From assembly GCA_964017125.1 (NCBI GenBank), contig OZ024912.1, forward strand, positions 78,341,769 through 78,405,768: a stretch of 64,000 nt of DNA, read 5' to 3'. The DNA is from Flabesymbios commensalis. Lineage: Eukaryota; Annelida; Polychaeta; Terebellida; Flabelligeridae. This document shows positions 46,722 to 58,444 of the stretch, one piece after another; the stretch's first letter is position 1, and each line of letters begins with the position of its first letter. The position numbers and the translations under genes were made by a program. Below the pieces are notes generated by a model. That model did not search any database and had not been told where the DNA came from. It saw nothing but the letters and a program-made list of their open reading frames with translations.

Positions 46722-46885
46722 AAGCTGGCCGCTGTATAAGCCCTTGTGTGGTGTTATACAGCAGCCGAAAATTCTAGCATTTGGCGCCCCTTTTTGGAAC
46801 AAATGGCTGCTGTGTGTGAGGAATCGCTCCCTGTCACTGCTAGCCGCTGCATAAGAGCCTTTATTTTGCCATACAGCAGCCGATC
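46722..46885 (+). repeat. Two hairpin units related to the intron 1 satellite
   Basis: TGGCCGCTGTATAAGCCCTTG...GTTATACAGCAGCCG and AGCCGCTGCATAAGAGCC...CATACAGCAGCCG. The inverted ends are the same GGCCGCTGTATAAG motif as in the 128 bp array, but the interiors differ, so these are dispersed relatives and not array copies. Confidence 0.55.
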
Positions 46886-47074
46886 ATGCTGCGTAGAAAT
46901 CGCATTTTTATGGTTAGCACATGCATTCTAATAGCTCTCTGACATACTGTTTTTATTATGTGACACCACAGACTTTGCGTTTATACCGGTTGTGATATCT
47001 ACCAGTGAACATAATTGTTTTAATGTCTAACATTTTCAACTAAGTGGCAAAACCGTTAACATCGCCATCTTGAT

Positions 47075-47240
47075 TATGTTAAGCGCGCTGTGATTGGCTT
47101 GTTATATTTCGGCCGCTCTAGAAGGAGATATTTGTCGCAATTCAGCAGCCAGATATTTCATGTAGTCCTAACAAGTATAGATTTCGGCCGCTGAATAAGC
47201 GCATTTTCAGCACAGTACAGCTGCTGGCCGCTGTATAGCC
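47075..47240 (-). repeat. Inverted counterpart of the sequence upstream of the FAR1/ZSWIM-like gene
   Basis: GCGCGCTGTGATTGGCTTG is the complement of the CCAATCACAGCGCG motif at 36620, and TCGGCCGCTGAATAAGCG is the complement of CTTATTCAGCGGCCGA at 36598. A GGCCGCTGTATAGCC follows. The two motif pairs sit in opposite orientation on the two sides of the locus, 10.5 kb apart. Confidence 0.45.
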
Positions 47241-47559
47241 TCTTCCTTTCATTTAATTAAAAGAGATATATCTGATGTAAAAAAAATCTGTAAAATACAC
47301 AATTGAAGTTACTATAAAATGAGTATTGATTGCATGATAAAATACGGCTGAAACCTGGCAGAGGAACTCAATATCGGAAAGCTGTTCTCATTTCAAAAAC
47401 AGTAAAAATAGTAAAACCTGTAGTATTCAGATATATCTTAAAAGTCTCAGATTTGATGTCAATTATGTAAACAAACGTTTTAAAATATCAGAGGAACTGC
47501 TCGAATGAGAAAGAACTGCTGAATGGGCAAGGTAATTATTACGCTCATTAGAAGATTTT
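47241..47559. other. No gene seen
   Basis: AT-rich DNA without recognised features. Confidence 0.4.
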
Positions 47560-47611
47560 TAGATTTTCAGAATCTGACGTCTAAAGTCAGGCCCCGCGCT
47601 GAAAGGATTAA
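47560..47611 (+). mobile_element. piggyBac-like MITE, hairpin-end fragment
   Basis: CAGAATCTGACGTCTAAAG, GGCCCCGCGCTGAAAGG and ATTAA. Only one end is kept. Confidence 0.5.
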
Positions 47612-47872
47612 AATACGTCATCTTAATATAGAATGAATCTGTTTCCAAGTTCATCATATGTTTCTATTCAGAGGCGAAAATTATTACTGTGCTCGCTGTC
47701 AAATATTGCGATTTTCTGGTTTCGCACCCTATGAAATTAAAAATAAATTATCAGGATTTCTTCTGTCTATTTGATATTTGTACTATTTTAATTATTAATA
47801 TGTAACTATATTATTTTGAGTACATCTTCACCAGGTAACTGATGTAAATTATGTAGGTAATGTATTCAATAT

Positions 47873-48050
47873 TTAACTCTTACAGTGCGGGGATCGACTT
47901 TAGTCATCAGACAAACTAAAGTCGATCTCCGCACTGTAGAAGTAAAAAAAAATATTTGTAATGGCCGTAGACCCATATCATAGGTATTCAAAATATATAT
48001 ATATTTTTTTTCATGGTTTATACAAAACCAATTCAGTGCTTAATGGTTAA
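47873..48050 (+). mobile_element. piggyBac-like MITE, short complete copy with TTAA at both ends
   Basis: TTAACTCTTACAGTGCGGGG begins the hairpin, which is shortened to GACTTTAGTCATCAGACAAA around its centre. The body follows (GTAATGGCCGTAGACCC, ATAGGTATTCAAA) and the right end is CAGTGCTTAATGGTTAA. TTAA stands at 47873 and 48047. Confidence 0.7.
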
Positions 48051-48360
48051 TGAATCACTATTTAATTAGGCCTTTAAGCTGTCACTCCGAGCAGGAAGAA
48101 CACTTAACATTATGGTAAACTTACTGATTCTGGAGAGAATTTACACCGTGAAGGCGACAAGAGAGGCGGGCTGGTCACTTGGCTGGTGAATACCACACGC
48201 GAGCAGAGTAATTGGGGTGAAATCGTCCACAGTCCACGTCGCCGCTGGTGGAGAAATCGTACACCGACGGCGTCGCCCCTGGCTTTGGAAACGCCCCCCA
48301 CGCGTCATTAATATCAACATATTATGGTCAGTGTATTTACACATCTCATGATTCAGTAGT
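48051..48360. other. No gene seen
   Basis: GC-richer patch at 48150-48310 without recognised exon. Frames on the minus strand have no domain. Confidence 0.35.
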
Positions 48361-48540
48361 GTGGGGAGCCTCCGTGACCGAGAGGTAGCGTACTGGACCT
48401 CAGACCGACATTGCTCGAATCCTGTGTCTGGAGGACAGTGTCATCTCATTCATCTCACCATCCTCAGGAGGTTTTGCTGGCCAAGTTAAGCCTATATGTG
48501 CACAAAGGTGGCCTAAAACCTGATTCATTTCATTTAATTT
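48361..48540 (+). mobile_element. tRNA-derived SINE, 3' part (copy 5)
   Basis: GGGGAGCCTCCGTGACCGAG, AGGTAGCGTACTGGACCTCA, CGAATCCTGTGTCTGGAGG, CTCATTCATCTCACCATCC and AGCCTATATGTGCACAAAGG, ending in TTCATTTCATTT. It is a clean copy of the 3' half without the tRNA head. Confidence 0.78.
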
Positions 48541-48604
48541 GCTTACACATTACAAGGTCGTCACTGTTTACATCGATATGTTCCATTCATCCATTCATCC
48601 AGGA

Positions 48605-48665
48605 ATGTTTCACCGTTGGGCCAGCTTCGTAGACGGCGGGCCAACAGTGAGTCAGCATTGGGTGA
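48605..48665 (+). repeat. Hairpin element, GTTGGGCCAGCG family
   Basis: TTTCACCGTTGGGCCAGCTT, CGTAGACGGCGGGCCAACAG and TGAGTCAGCATTGGG give the typical arms and loop. Confidence 0.65.
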
Positions 48666-48790
48666 ATATCTGAAGCTTACTGAGCTGCAGATATTAACTC
48701 TTCTGTCGCTAAATTGTTTGATTCTATTTTTCATTCAAGCAATACTCATATTTTCGGAAAAAAAGACATCTCTCAAATTGAAATATTTTA

Positions 48791-48996
48791 TTAACCCTTT
48801 CAGTGCGGGGACCGTCTTTAGTCTAAAGTCGGTCCCCGCACTGACAGAATACAATATTTAAAATAACAATAGACCCATAACATAGGTATTCAAATGAATC
48901 AGAAAGAGCTAACTAAAACATTTATAATGATTTCAAATTAAAAAACCTTTTAGTCTCTGTGGTTTATATGAATATATTTAAGCGCTTAAAGGGTTA
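48791..48996 (+). mobile_element. piggyBac-like MITE, copy with short hairpin
   Basis: TTAACCCTTTCAGTGCGGGG opens the element. The hairpin is reduced to CTTTAGTCTAAAG between GACCGT and CGGTCC. The body is complete (ATAGGTATTCAAATGAATC, AGAGCTAACTAAAACATTT) and the right end is AAGCGCTTAAAGGGTTA. Confidence 0.75.
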
Positions 48997-49284
48997 CCTC
49001 GGCATCTGATAGTCCATTTTTCCTGATTCCTGGAACCGTCTATAGGGGCCTGGCAGTACAAAGGTTAGAGCCAGACATCAAACTCACGTTTCAGTGAGAA
49101 AATGAACTGGCTAAAAATGTGTCTTTCTCGCGCGTCATTTTGTGGATGCCCCTCCCAGTACTCTGGTATTGCCACTCACTTATATCCACTTAGAGGTGGC
49201 AATAGGAACACTTACTATCACCTCAACATGAATGAAAAGCACCTTATTTCAGAGAATATACCTATCACACGTAAATTAAAAGGC

Positions 49285-49650
49285 GTTTGAAGCGGTTTTT
49301 TCAATTTAAAATCATCATAAATGGCTTAGCTTTCTCTTTCTGCTTCATTGGAATACCTATGTAATGGGTCTACGGCTATAAAGCCCTGAAATATTTGTTT
49401 ATAAACAATGGAGATCAAAGGGGTTTCTCAATTTCAAATTATCTTAACTGTCTTAGTTAGCTCTTTCTGCTTTATTTGAATACCTATGTCATGGGTCTAA
49501 GGCCATTACAAATAGTTTTCTCTTTCAGTGCGGGGATCGACTTTAGACGTTGGAATCTGACGTCTATAGACGCCAGATTCTTATGTCTATAGACGTCAGA
49601 TTCTTATGTCTATAGACGTCAGATTCTGACATCAATAGTCACTTAAAAGA
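49285..49650 (-). mobile_element. piggyBac-like MITE, nested or duplicated copy
   Basis: A partial body (49290-49378) is followed by a full body from AAGCCCTGAAATATTTG. The hairpin end GATCGACTTTAGACGTTGG then has its GACGTCTATAGACG centre extended by two extra repeats of about 25 bp (CAGATTCTTATGTCTATAGA). Confidence 0.65.
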
Positions 49651-49812
49651 AAAAAATATTTATAATGACCTTAGACCCATAGACCCATTAAGTAGCCATT
49701 ACCAGTTATTTATTTGACTTTCAAACAAGAAAACTAGAAGGAGAAACAAGCATTAAATTTGCAAGATTAGCAAATGTTTAGGTTTTAATTGTGCAAATAT
49801 GAGTAATGTTCA

Positions 49813-49859
49813 CCCACTTGAAGTTGTGGGTCGCGGCAGCGGGACACAACTTTAAGTGG
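49813..49859 (+). repeat. Hairpin element, CTTGAAGTTGTG family (copy 4)
   Basis: CCACTTGAAGTTGTGGGTCG faces CGGGACACAACTTTAAGTGG. The loop GCGGCAG is the complement of the one in copy 2, so the copies lie in opposite orientation. Confidence 0.7.
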
Positions 49860-49982
49860 CTGAAAATTGAAATTGTAGAATGTAGCGCTTTATAGGTTTC
49901 TATTCGTAAATATGTCAAATAAATCAAACCCAGAAATCGTTGAGCCTATGTTTTCTAAATATTGAGTCAGCGTCTGCGAAGC

Positions 49983-50254
49983 AAAAATAAAATGAAATGA
50001 ATCGTGCTTTAGGCCACCTTTGTGAACATATAGGCTAAACTAGGACAGGAGAACCTCTTGAGGATGGTGAGATGATTGAGATGACACTGTCCTCCAGACA
50101 CAGGATTCGAAATTCGAGCCCTGGCGGTCTGAGGCCGAGCACGCTACCTCTCGGTCACGGAGGCTCCCCACAATACTGACTTTTCACATGTGGATGGGGA
50201 AGAAACTCTGGCGTGAAAGGCAGCGGTGCTAACCACTACCCTAGAGCCCCCGCC
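49983..50254 (-). mobile_element. tRNA-derived SINE, copy 6, with target duplication
   Basis: A nearly full family copy with a changed head (CTCTAGGGTAGTGGTTAGC, then TTTCACGCCAGAG). It is flanked by a 12 bp direct repeat, CGTCTGCGAAGC, at 49971-49982 and 50255-50266. That is a target-site duplication and shows retroposition. Confidence 0.82.
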
Positions 50255-50289
50255 CGTCTGCGAAGCCTGCCCAGTTAGAGCGATCTGAT

Positions 50290-50306
50290 TGGGGGGGGGG
50301 GGGGGA
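50290..50306 (+). repeat. G homopolymer
   Basis: A run of about 16 G directly beyond the SINE. Its length is likely to vary between individuals and is prone to base-calling error. Confidence 0.85.
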
Positions 50307-50704
50307 AGGGTGTACATAAAAACACACCGAAAGGAGGGTTGCATGGGGATATGGGTTGGCAAACGTTCGGTTCCAATATTTCTTCACATACAATGCGTTT
50401 TTGGAATAGACTGACAGATCCAGATCGATTGGCTAAGTGCATATTTGAATGGGATTGGTTGAAGAGACACACTAATTGGTCAAGTTAATTATATGTTAAT
50501 TAATATGCTTAATAATTAGATATGTAACATTTGTTTTATCATCAAGGCGACGGTAATATTAAGGACACATGGCGCAAGATTGCAATATTATGCAATATTA
50601 TGTGCAGAAGAGTATTTATTTTCTTATTTACGTACCTATTGTAAAATTAAAACAAGGTTCTGATATTTCAACTATTTTACTCAAATTAAAAAGATGTGTA
50701 GGCC

Positions 50705-50925
50705 TATTATCGGTTACGAGTAGTTGTATTACTTCTAGCGTTGGAAGCTAGTCGGTACAATCGTAAACATGTTGAAGACAGAGAATGTATGGTTTGTAAT
50801 TCGGGCGTTATAGAAAATGAATTGCATTTCATTTGTGATTGTCATTGCTATGAACGTTATAGAAATGTATTGTACTTATTGCTTGCAATGTATATGAACA
50901 TTATAATTGCTATGATATAGGAGAT
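50705..50925 (+). pseudogene. LINE ORF2 C-terminal fragment with zinc knuckle
   Basis: The frame from 50711 reads RLRVVVLLLALEASRYNRKH, then CMVCNSGVIENELHFICDC. This is the RxRxxxxxLxIExGRY and CxxC...HFIxxC tail found at the end of many Jockey/RTE-like LINE proteins of marine animals. It stops soon after. The upstream reverse transcriptase is not visible, so this is a short relic. Confidence 0.6.
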
Positions 50926-51072
50926 ATAGATAATCAGCGTGGTACCGTTTACACAACAATCATGGAGAGAAGGACAGAATGTGTTGTTCAGTTCAGTTAT
51001 TGAAAAACACGTTTGTAGTCTGTGGAAGTGCGAGTTTTCTCAGTGAACACAAAACATTTGTATAAAATGTAT

Positions 51073-51147
51073 ACAAAGTTGGTCAAACATCGAAGATGCT
51101 GGGCCGACGTTGTATACAATTGTTATAAAGATGCTTTATGTTTGCTG
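51073..51147 (+). repeat. Hairpin element, GTTGGGCCAGCG family with TTTGCTGGG terminus
   Basis: ACAAAGTTGGTCAAACATCG, GATGCTGGGCCGACGTTG and finally TATGTTTGCTGGGTAG. It shows the right-hand TGTTTGCTGGG end of the family. Confidence 0.6.
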
Positions 51148-51404
51148 GGTAGATGTCGGTGCAATTTATTGATATAATTAATTCTTTCTTGACTGATTTT
51201 AATAAATCTCGTGGGATCGGTATAGTGTATGTAACATGACATCTATAACAGTGTAATATGAAATGTACAATTCTGTGAAACTCAATGGCCTACAATGAAG
51301 TATGGGGGGGAGGGTTTTATGAAACTTTATTTTTACCGAGTTCCCATTCAAAACGGTTTCCGGTGACGTCACTGCGTTTCACAGAATACCAGTATAAGCA
51401 GCCG

Positions 51405-51918
<514 letters not shown>

Positions 51919-52124
51919 TAAAACGTCGGGTGTTTTCAGGGAAAAACGAGATTGTTATGATGTATTATACCACATAGTGCTAACAGGCAACTCGTTCAGT
52001 TTTTTTCGGTCGTGACACTTATGTATTGGGTGACAGTTTATGTGTTGTTATTGAGCTGCTTTGTGTTAACACATGCTGTACAAGGGTCATATGTATTACG
52101 CGATATAAGTTTCAAACAAAGATA

Positions 52125-52409
52125 AATGAATTGAATGGAGCTTTAGGCCATCTTTGTGCACATACAGGCGAGGAGAAACTTCTGAGGATGGTGAGATGAG
52201 TGAGATGACACTGCCTTCCAGACACAGGATTCGAAATTCAAGCCTCTCGGTAACAGAGACTTACCAAAATATTGAATATTTACGAGTGAGCGGGAAAAAA
52301 CATTTAGTTTCTTTGGAACTTGAAGGCCAGTGTAGCGTTCAAACAAAAATATACTGTCCTGACAATGGCAATAGCAGTGCGCGCCTGCGAGGAGGGGGGG
52401 GGGAGGCTT
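52125..52409 (-). mobile_element. tRNA-derived SINE, copy 7
   Basis: Minus strand: the head is decayed, then CTTCAAGTTCCAAAGAAAC, CGCTCACTCGTAAATATTC, GAATCCTGTGTCTGGAAGG, CATCTCACTCATCTCACC and TGTATGTGCACAAAGATGG. A G-run of nine stands at the head side. Confidence 0.7.
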
Positions 52410-52426
52410 AGGCACCCAGCAAACAT

Positions 52427-52472
52427 GGGACATTGAATTAATGTGAATCAATGTTGGGCCGTCGTCGTAATA
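52427..52472 (+). repeat. Hairpin element, GTTGGGCCAGCG family, CCCAGCAAACA end
   Basis: CACCCAGCAAACATGGGAC leads to GAATCAATGTTGGGCCGTCG. The second arm is missing. It shows the left-hand terminus. Confidence 0.55.
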
Positions 52473-52758
52473 TACATATTGTTTATTTTGAGTGCAAAAT
52501 ATACAGGGTCGGTGGGTGGCGAACACCATGTGCGCAGCATAAAAAATATTGAAAGTCCGTTCCCATCCTCATAACACCAGTGTTCAGAAATTATGCTGCT
52601 GCTCGATGTGTGTAATTTAATACATAAATAAATATTTGTATATGAAAAAAAGTGAAATAAATATTTTGTGTGAAAAATATATTTTTTTGCAGATAGGATG
52701 TGAAATAAAGATTTTTACCAATGTAAAAACCTTAGTAATTTAATGGTGGCCTCCATAT

Positions 52759-52885
52759 GCGATCAGAGCTACAACAGTGCATTGAATGTTTGCACAGTTG
52801 TAGGTAGGCCAGTTCTGGGGGGGGGGGCGATCAGAGCTACGACAGTGCATTGAATGTTTGTACAGTTGTAGGTAGGCCAGTTCTG
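52759..52885 (+). repeat. Tandem duplication of about 70 bp around a G-run
   Basis: CGATCAGAGCTACAACAGTG, CATTGAATGTTTGCACAG and TTGTAGGTAGGCCAGTTCTG occur twice with a run of nine G between them. Confidence 0.85.
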
Positions 52886-52889
52886 TGGT

Positions 52890-53689
52890 ATCTGATTATG
52901 TCACTCATTTATTGACAGTGACTGATAGTGATATGCGTATACCTCCGCAACACTACAAAGCCACCGGTATTTATTCGTCCGATCTCACCAGAATCAGAAT
53001 CTTTATTGCTGAATCTTTCGAGTTATTGATCACGGCTAGCACTTGGCCTATATCGAGTTGGCTAACAGTTGGGCAGTGACAGTGACACATTCACACGCAG
53101 TTCTCACAGCATTCAGCAACCGTCCCTTGTTTTTCCCCTGTCCCTGAACTGCTCACTGACTTGTCACTCGTCCTCAAGTCAGTCAGTCACACTCACTCAC
53201 CACGCTCACTGACAGTCACTAACATACAAATAACGTTAAAACCTCACTTCTAAAATTATTTTCAAAATTAGTAACACGCTCATAGATATGTGGCATTTCA
53301 AAATAATCAAAAACTCTTTTTAAATCGGCCTAATTATATTATAATCAAAGCGATGAAGGCACACAGTGCCAGGCCTGGGCCTGGCTGTCACATGTGGGCA
53401 ATTCCGCTGAGATTGCCGGTGGCGGAGAAGGGCTGTTCAACTTGCCTTTCTAATATTCCAGCGGCATTGACATTCATTTTCTTTAATATAATATTCATGT
53501 CCTCAAACTGCGAGTTCTTGTATGATGTTTTTTTCTGCATTTTAATTAAGTGATAGTGATCAACAGGTGTGTTGTTGTGGTCAGAATGTCATCATGTTAT
53601 AGTTAGATTTAGATACCCGGATGTTACATTGTGAGTCTTCTCTGCGCTTCAGCGCCATCTGGTGAACTACTCCTGACAGTACCCCATTG
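52890..53689. other. No gene seen
   Basis: No exon recognised. 53160-53225 has loose CACTGACAGTCA-type repeats. Confidence 0.4.
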
Positions 53690-54450
53690 ACAATGCTACA
53701 CAAATTAACAATGCTAAAACTATTAACAATGCTACAACAATTGGCAATACTACAACAATTGACAATACTACAACAATTGACAATACTACAATAGTTGACA
53801 ATATTACAACAATTGATAATACTACAACAGTTGACAATACTACAACAGTTGACAATACTACAGCAATTGACAATATTACAACAGTTGATAATACTACAAC
53901 AATTGACAATACTACAACAGTTGACAATACTACAACAGTTGATAATACTACAACAATTGACAATACTACAACAGTTGACAATACTACAACAGTTGACAAT
54001 ACTACAACAGTTGACAATACTACAACAGTTGACAATACTACAACAATTGACAATACTACAACAGTTGACAATATTACAACAATTGATAATACTACAACAG
54101 TTGACAATACTACAACAGTTGACAATACTACAACAATTGACAATACTACAACAGTTGATAATACTACAACAGTTGACAATACTACAACAGTTGACAATAC
54201 TACAACAATTGACAATACTACAACAGTTGATAATACTACAACAGTTGACAATACTACAACAGTTGACAATACTACAATAGTTGACAATACTACAACAGTT
54301 GACAATATTACAACAATTGACAATACTACAACAGTTGACAATACTACAACAATTGACAATACTACAACAGTTGATAATACTACAACAGTTGACAATATTA
54401 CAACAGTTGATAATACTACAACAGTTGACAATATTACAACAACTATTGAC
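53690..54450 (+). repeat. 18 bp tandem array, about 42 copies
   Basis: Unit ACAATACTACAACAGTTG. It differs at few positions (CAACAATTG, GATAATACT, AATATTACA). The unit length is a multiple of 3, so long frames result on both strands (minus VVVLST, plus LQQLTI). The left edge is more diverged. Confidence 0.95.
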
Positions 54451-54747
54451 ATACTAATATCTACAATCTGAACTTAACACCCGGCATCAGCGACTAAGTT
54501 CCGAATTCAGGTCAATTTCAGTGAATATGCTTCTCGTGAAGAAGACAACAATACACAGCGCTGAAGTGACCAGTCTTGGTAGCCTAAATATATGATTCTA
54601 AAAATCACTAGATGGAATTGAAATTTAGCCTTTCTAGAACGAACATCATAAGCTGTGGTGACGGTCACCAACCATATAATCTGATCGATTTGAAAATGCC
54701 AGAACCCTGTCAACCCGGTCTAAATCCGCCCCTGTGACCTGAAACTA

Positions 54748-54987
54748 TTAACCCTTTCAGCGCAGGGCTCGAATTTAAACGTCAGAATCTGACGTTTAAA
54801 GTCGTCGGATTCTGACGACTAAAGACAAGCCCCGCGCTGCAGGAATTAAAAAAAAATATAACGGCCGTAGACCAATAACATAGGTGATCAAATAGGAGCT
54901 AACTAAGACATTTATGCTGATTTCAAAGAGTAAAACCCTTTGCTCTCCATGGTGTGCACACAAATAATCCAGCGCTGTAAGGGTTAA
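54748..54987 (+). mobile_element. piggyBac-like MITE, full copy with TTAA at both ends
   Basis: TTAACCCTTTCAGCGCAGGG opens a hairpin with two loops (GACGTCAGAATCTGACG-like and GTCGGATTCTGACGAC). The body has GGCCGTAGACCAATAAC, GAGCTAACTAAGACATTTA and GCTCTCCATGG. The right end CAGCGCTGTAAGGGTTAA closes it. Length 240 bp. It is a good type copy for the family. Confidence 0.78.
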
Positions 54988-56433
54988 TGTTCAACCGTAG
55001 GAGCGAGAATGTTACACCTGCTACTTTTCTTTACATGTACCAAGGAATCTCAATAGAGCTAGTGGACGATTGTCAGTTTTTGCCGGCGGCCGTCTGGTTG
55101 AGTTCGGACGGACATCTAAATGTCCGGTCGAGGTCATTCAGGGTCGTCATTCGGATAGGTGTTTACAAGTATAATATATAAACGAAAGGCAGGTTAGTGA
55201 ACGTTGACCCAGTGTTGAGCCAATGTCTTGTTACTATTGCAGCACAGCAGAGGTCAATGGACAGAGACAAATAGGCCAAATGCAGATAGCAAATCGATTG
55301 GACAAACGCTGTTTCCTGTATGATTAGTTGCCTCGATGCCGGCCCAGCATCTTAGATAATGGACCAACGTCTGCTTCAAATAATAAAGTTATGCCTCTCA
55401 CTGAGAAAATGAAGGACGATATGCAGCCATCGAGTTTAGGCAGATACCTTCCTTTGACTTCTCTGAATCAATAGCGCCTCTGACTTGGCTTAGGGCAGTA
55501 ACTGGTTACCATGCCGCTTCAGTTACTTATATTATGCCTCTTCAGAGGCATGATTCGAGCTGAGCAAGGCTCTGATTCGCGTAGACATTGATTCGCTTAG
55601 ACGCGAATCACAGAATCCATGGAATTGAATGGCTTATATTGTGGATACGAGCTGGGTGAAATTTCACTGTTGAAGTTAAACTCTAGAGGAGAGTGTTTTT
55701 CGTGTATATATTGTAAAGCTATAGCATGTCCTCTGTAAGTGTACCAAGCTTCATGACTTGCACGTCTCTGCCAAAAACATTCCTAAAGTCAACGTGACCC
55801 TCCATGACGTTTGACAAGTAGCAACGGTTTTTTTGTCTGCTACACATTATTTTACTTATATATCATGTCACCAATCATGTCTGCTCTATATGCCTGAGGG
55901 TGGGTGAGTCCTATATTTGGAGCCTATCTATGTCTAATATCTAAGCAGTGTATGCGGCTATCTTCGTTGGCATATGCCATAGCCATGTTTGTGAAGTGGT
56001 TTTGTCAAAGGGTTTTTTATTTGATATACTATGGGTTAAAAACTACGTTGTCCAAATGTTAATTTACTGCTGACCCATCGTCTGCGACGCTGGATCAACT
56101 CCACATTGGAGGGCGGGAGCATGTACATGCATGGGTAGATTTGTAATCGCTGCACTAAAATACCCTTAATGCTGCCGATGTGTTTATTCTATATACACCG
56201 ATATATTCTTATCTAAAATCACATTTATTTTCAAATGTAGCAAATTAAAAAGATTTTATTGCAAGGTGACAATATTCCATATTTCACCAGGAGATACAAA
56301 AGGCAATACACACATAAATCATTTGATATTTTCATAATCTCATAATAACCTTATCAGCTACATCAACAAAAGAGCATTGGAATTCCCTAAGCGAACCCAT
56401 CCGCAGAGTACAGACGTTGTATCAATTTAAAAC
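54988..56433. other. No gene; three weak hairpin-family pieces
   Basis: GTTGGGCCAGCG-type pieces are at 55196-55240 (GTTGACCCAGTGTTGAGCC), 55330-55375 (GCCGGCCCAGCATCTTAG) and 56058-56115 (TGCTGACCCATCGTCTGCG, GACGCTGGATCAACTCC). No exon recognised. Confidence 0.4.
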
Positions 56434-57307
56434 TGTAGAACCGTATAATGTAACCAGACGTATAATGTAACCGGTTACATTATACGTCTGGTTACATTAT
56501 GCGGTCATGGAGAAAAACGTAATTTGTAACCAGCACTGACGTATAATGTAACCACCGCTCCTTATACATGTTATAGTGCCCGTAATTTACTCTTGAAATA
56601 AAAGGGCACTTTTTAAAACTAATTGATGGTAGTAAATATTTTCATTGTAATACTTTAATCCTTCGAATCAACTCAGGACGAGGTCCTCGTGTAGTTGCTT
56701 AGCGCTGCGCCTGTCACGTCGAAGTTTGCTCTTTTTTTTATTTTCTTCAATTAGTTTTCTTCTACATACTAAATTTCTGGACCCAATGTATCATAATTAT
56801 GTTCTCACCACCCCGATTGCCAGTCCCACTGAAATACATGTAAACTTCCTGAATTCCACAGTCCAAGTTTACTTCTCAACCATGTAGTGCCGCATATCAT
56901 GATAAACCTTGGACTGTGTTTTTTTCAAAAACAGTTCGATATGGGTTTGTTACTCAGATAGATTTTCAGTTTCACCCCCTAACATGTAAAAATATCACCA
57001 CAGTTTAAAATAGGCAAATCCATACCCTTTTTCTCAAACCAGACCCACGTCCTTTTAGCCCATTGTATCCCTGACAGATTATCACGAAACAATTTATATC
57101 TGATATCCTGCATGAAGGGGACACCGTATACTTATTAAATATCGACAAAATTATAGAGATTTGAACATCCGAATTCAAAATCCATCATTAGTAGACATCT
57201 TCTGTCTGTGGCTTCGGTTTATTTAGGGGGGAGAGACCATAATTATATATAAAGCGGTTTAAATAGATATTTGTCGTTTTAATCACGTGTCTCGATGTCA
57301 AATAATT

Positions 57308-57660
57308 GCGGGTGTGGCCTGGTGCAGTGGCTAAAGCTGCCTGCTTGAAAAATCGCAGATCGCGGGTTTCGTCCCTCGCTCTGACATTCAGGTTTCGAAG
57401 AAAGAATAATTTCTTCCTCGCTCACTCGTAAAGATTTAATATTGTGGGAAGTCTCCTTGAACGAGGGTAGTACTGTGACCACCAGGGCTTGAATTTCGAA
57501 TCCTGTGTCCAAAGGACAGTGTCATATCATTCATCGCGCCATAGTCAGATTCTCCTGACCCATTTTAGCCTATATATGAACAAATGCAGCCTAAAATCGT
57601 CTATTTGTTCGTTCGGTCATTCGTTCGCTCGTTCGTTCTTTCATTTGTTAGTTCATTTTT
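57308..57660 (+). mobile_element. tRNA-derived SINE, copy 8 (full length), inside the foldback element
   Basis: Plus strand, head to tail: GGCCTGGTGCAGTGGCTAAA (A box at 57320), GCTGCCTGCTTG, CGCGGGTTTCGTCCCTCGC (B box at 57364), TTCAGGTTTCGAAGAAAG, CTCACTCGTAAAGATTTAAT, GAATCCTGTGTCCAAAGG and TTTAGCCTATATATGAAC. A variable (GTTC)n/(ATTC)n tail follows. It is the best plus-strand reference copy. Confidence 0.82.
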
Positions 57661-58444
57661 TTTTCATTCAATTAGCGTTTGCCCGTGAATTCGCTTCTCG
57701 TTGCCTCAATATTTTGTCCATCATTCGTCCCCTGTTTGTTGGTATTCTTGATTCGTTTGTTCATGTCTTTCAGTTTCCTTGATCAATCTGCAATCGAAGA
57801 ATGACTTCCTCGATGAACTATAGATATGACTATAGATATGACTATAGTTATGACTAATACGTCATAATCGGTGCTTTAATTGGGATCTGAACGCATATGC
57901 CCACATTGAAAGATGTACAGGGCATTTTTGTTATTATTTATTTAAGAAATACGAGCTGATTAAATGGTCACTGATTTTAGTGGAATATCAACAATGATTT
58001 ATATTCATATCGATTCAAATATTATTATTTTGTTATAATTTGAACTGATTATTTTCACAAAACCACCATATCAGGTTTGTGAACACGTGTGATAGCTCAC
58101 ATTTTCGCTCCTAGATAAAAAACCACTACTTAATGGCATTATAGGTTGGTGCAAAGATGTCGATTATCATTCGTCACAAGAACACGGTACTACTCTGCAA
58201 ATCCGAAAGGAAAATTATGATCCTGTGAAGTAAGCAGATATAATACTGCCTTGTTCTTTGCGTGTCAACGTAGAACGGCTATAGCTGATGCTTGATTAAA
58301 AAAGGAAGTTCAAACATGTAAAATGATATTTAAATTAGTATGTATTGATTTGTACTATGACATTTTTGAACAGTCTGAGAAAAAGTTATGCGTCTCTCAT
58401 ATCATACATATTGCCAGTTCATGTGATCGGTGTATTTATAGTCC

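Noticed and set aside
53667-54452. 261-codon minus-strand frame of STVVVL repeats and its plus-strand LQQLTI counterpart
   Set aside because: Product of the 18 bp array, open on both strands. It is not a membrane protein gene.
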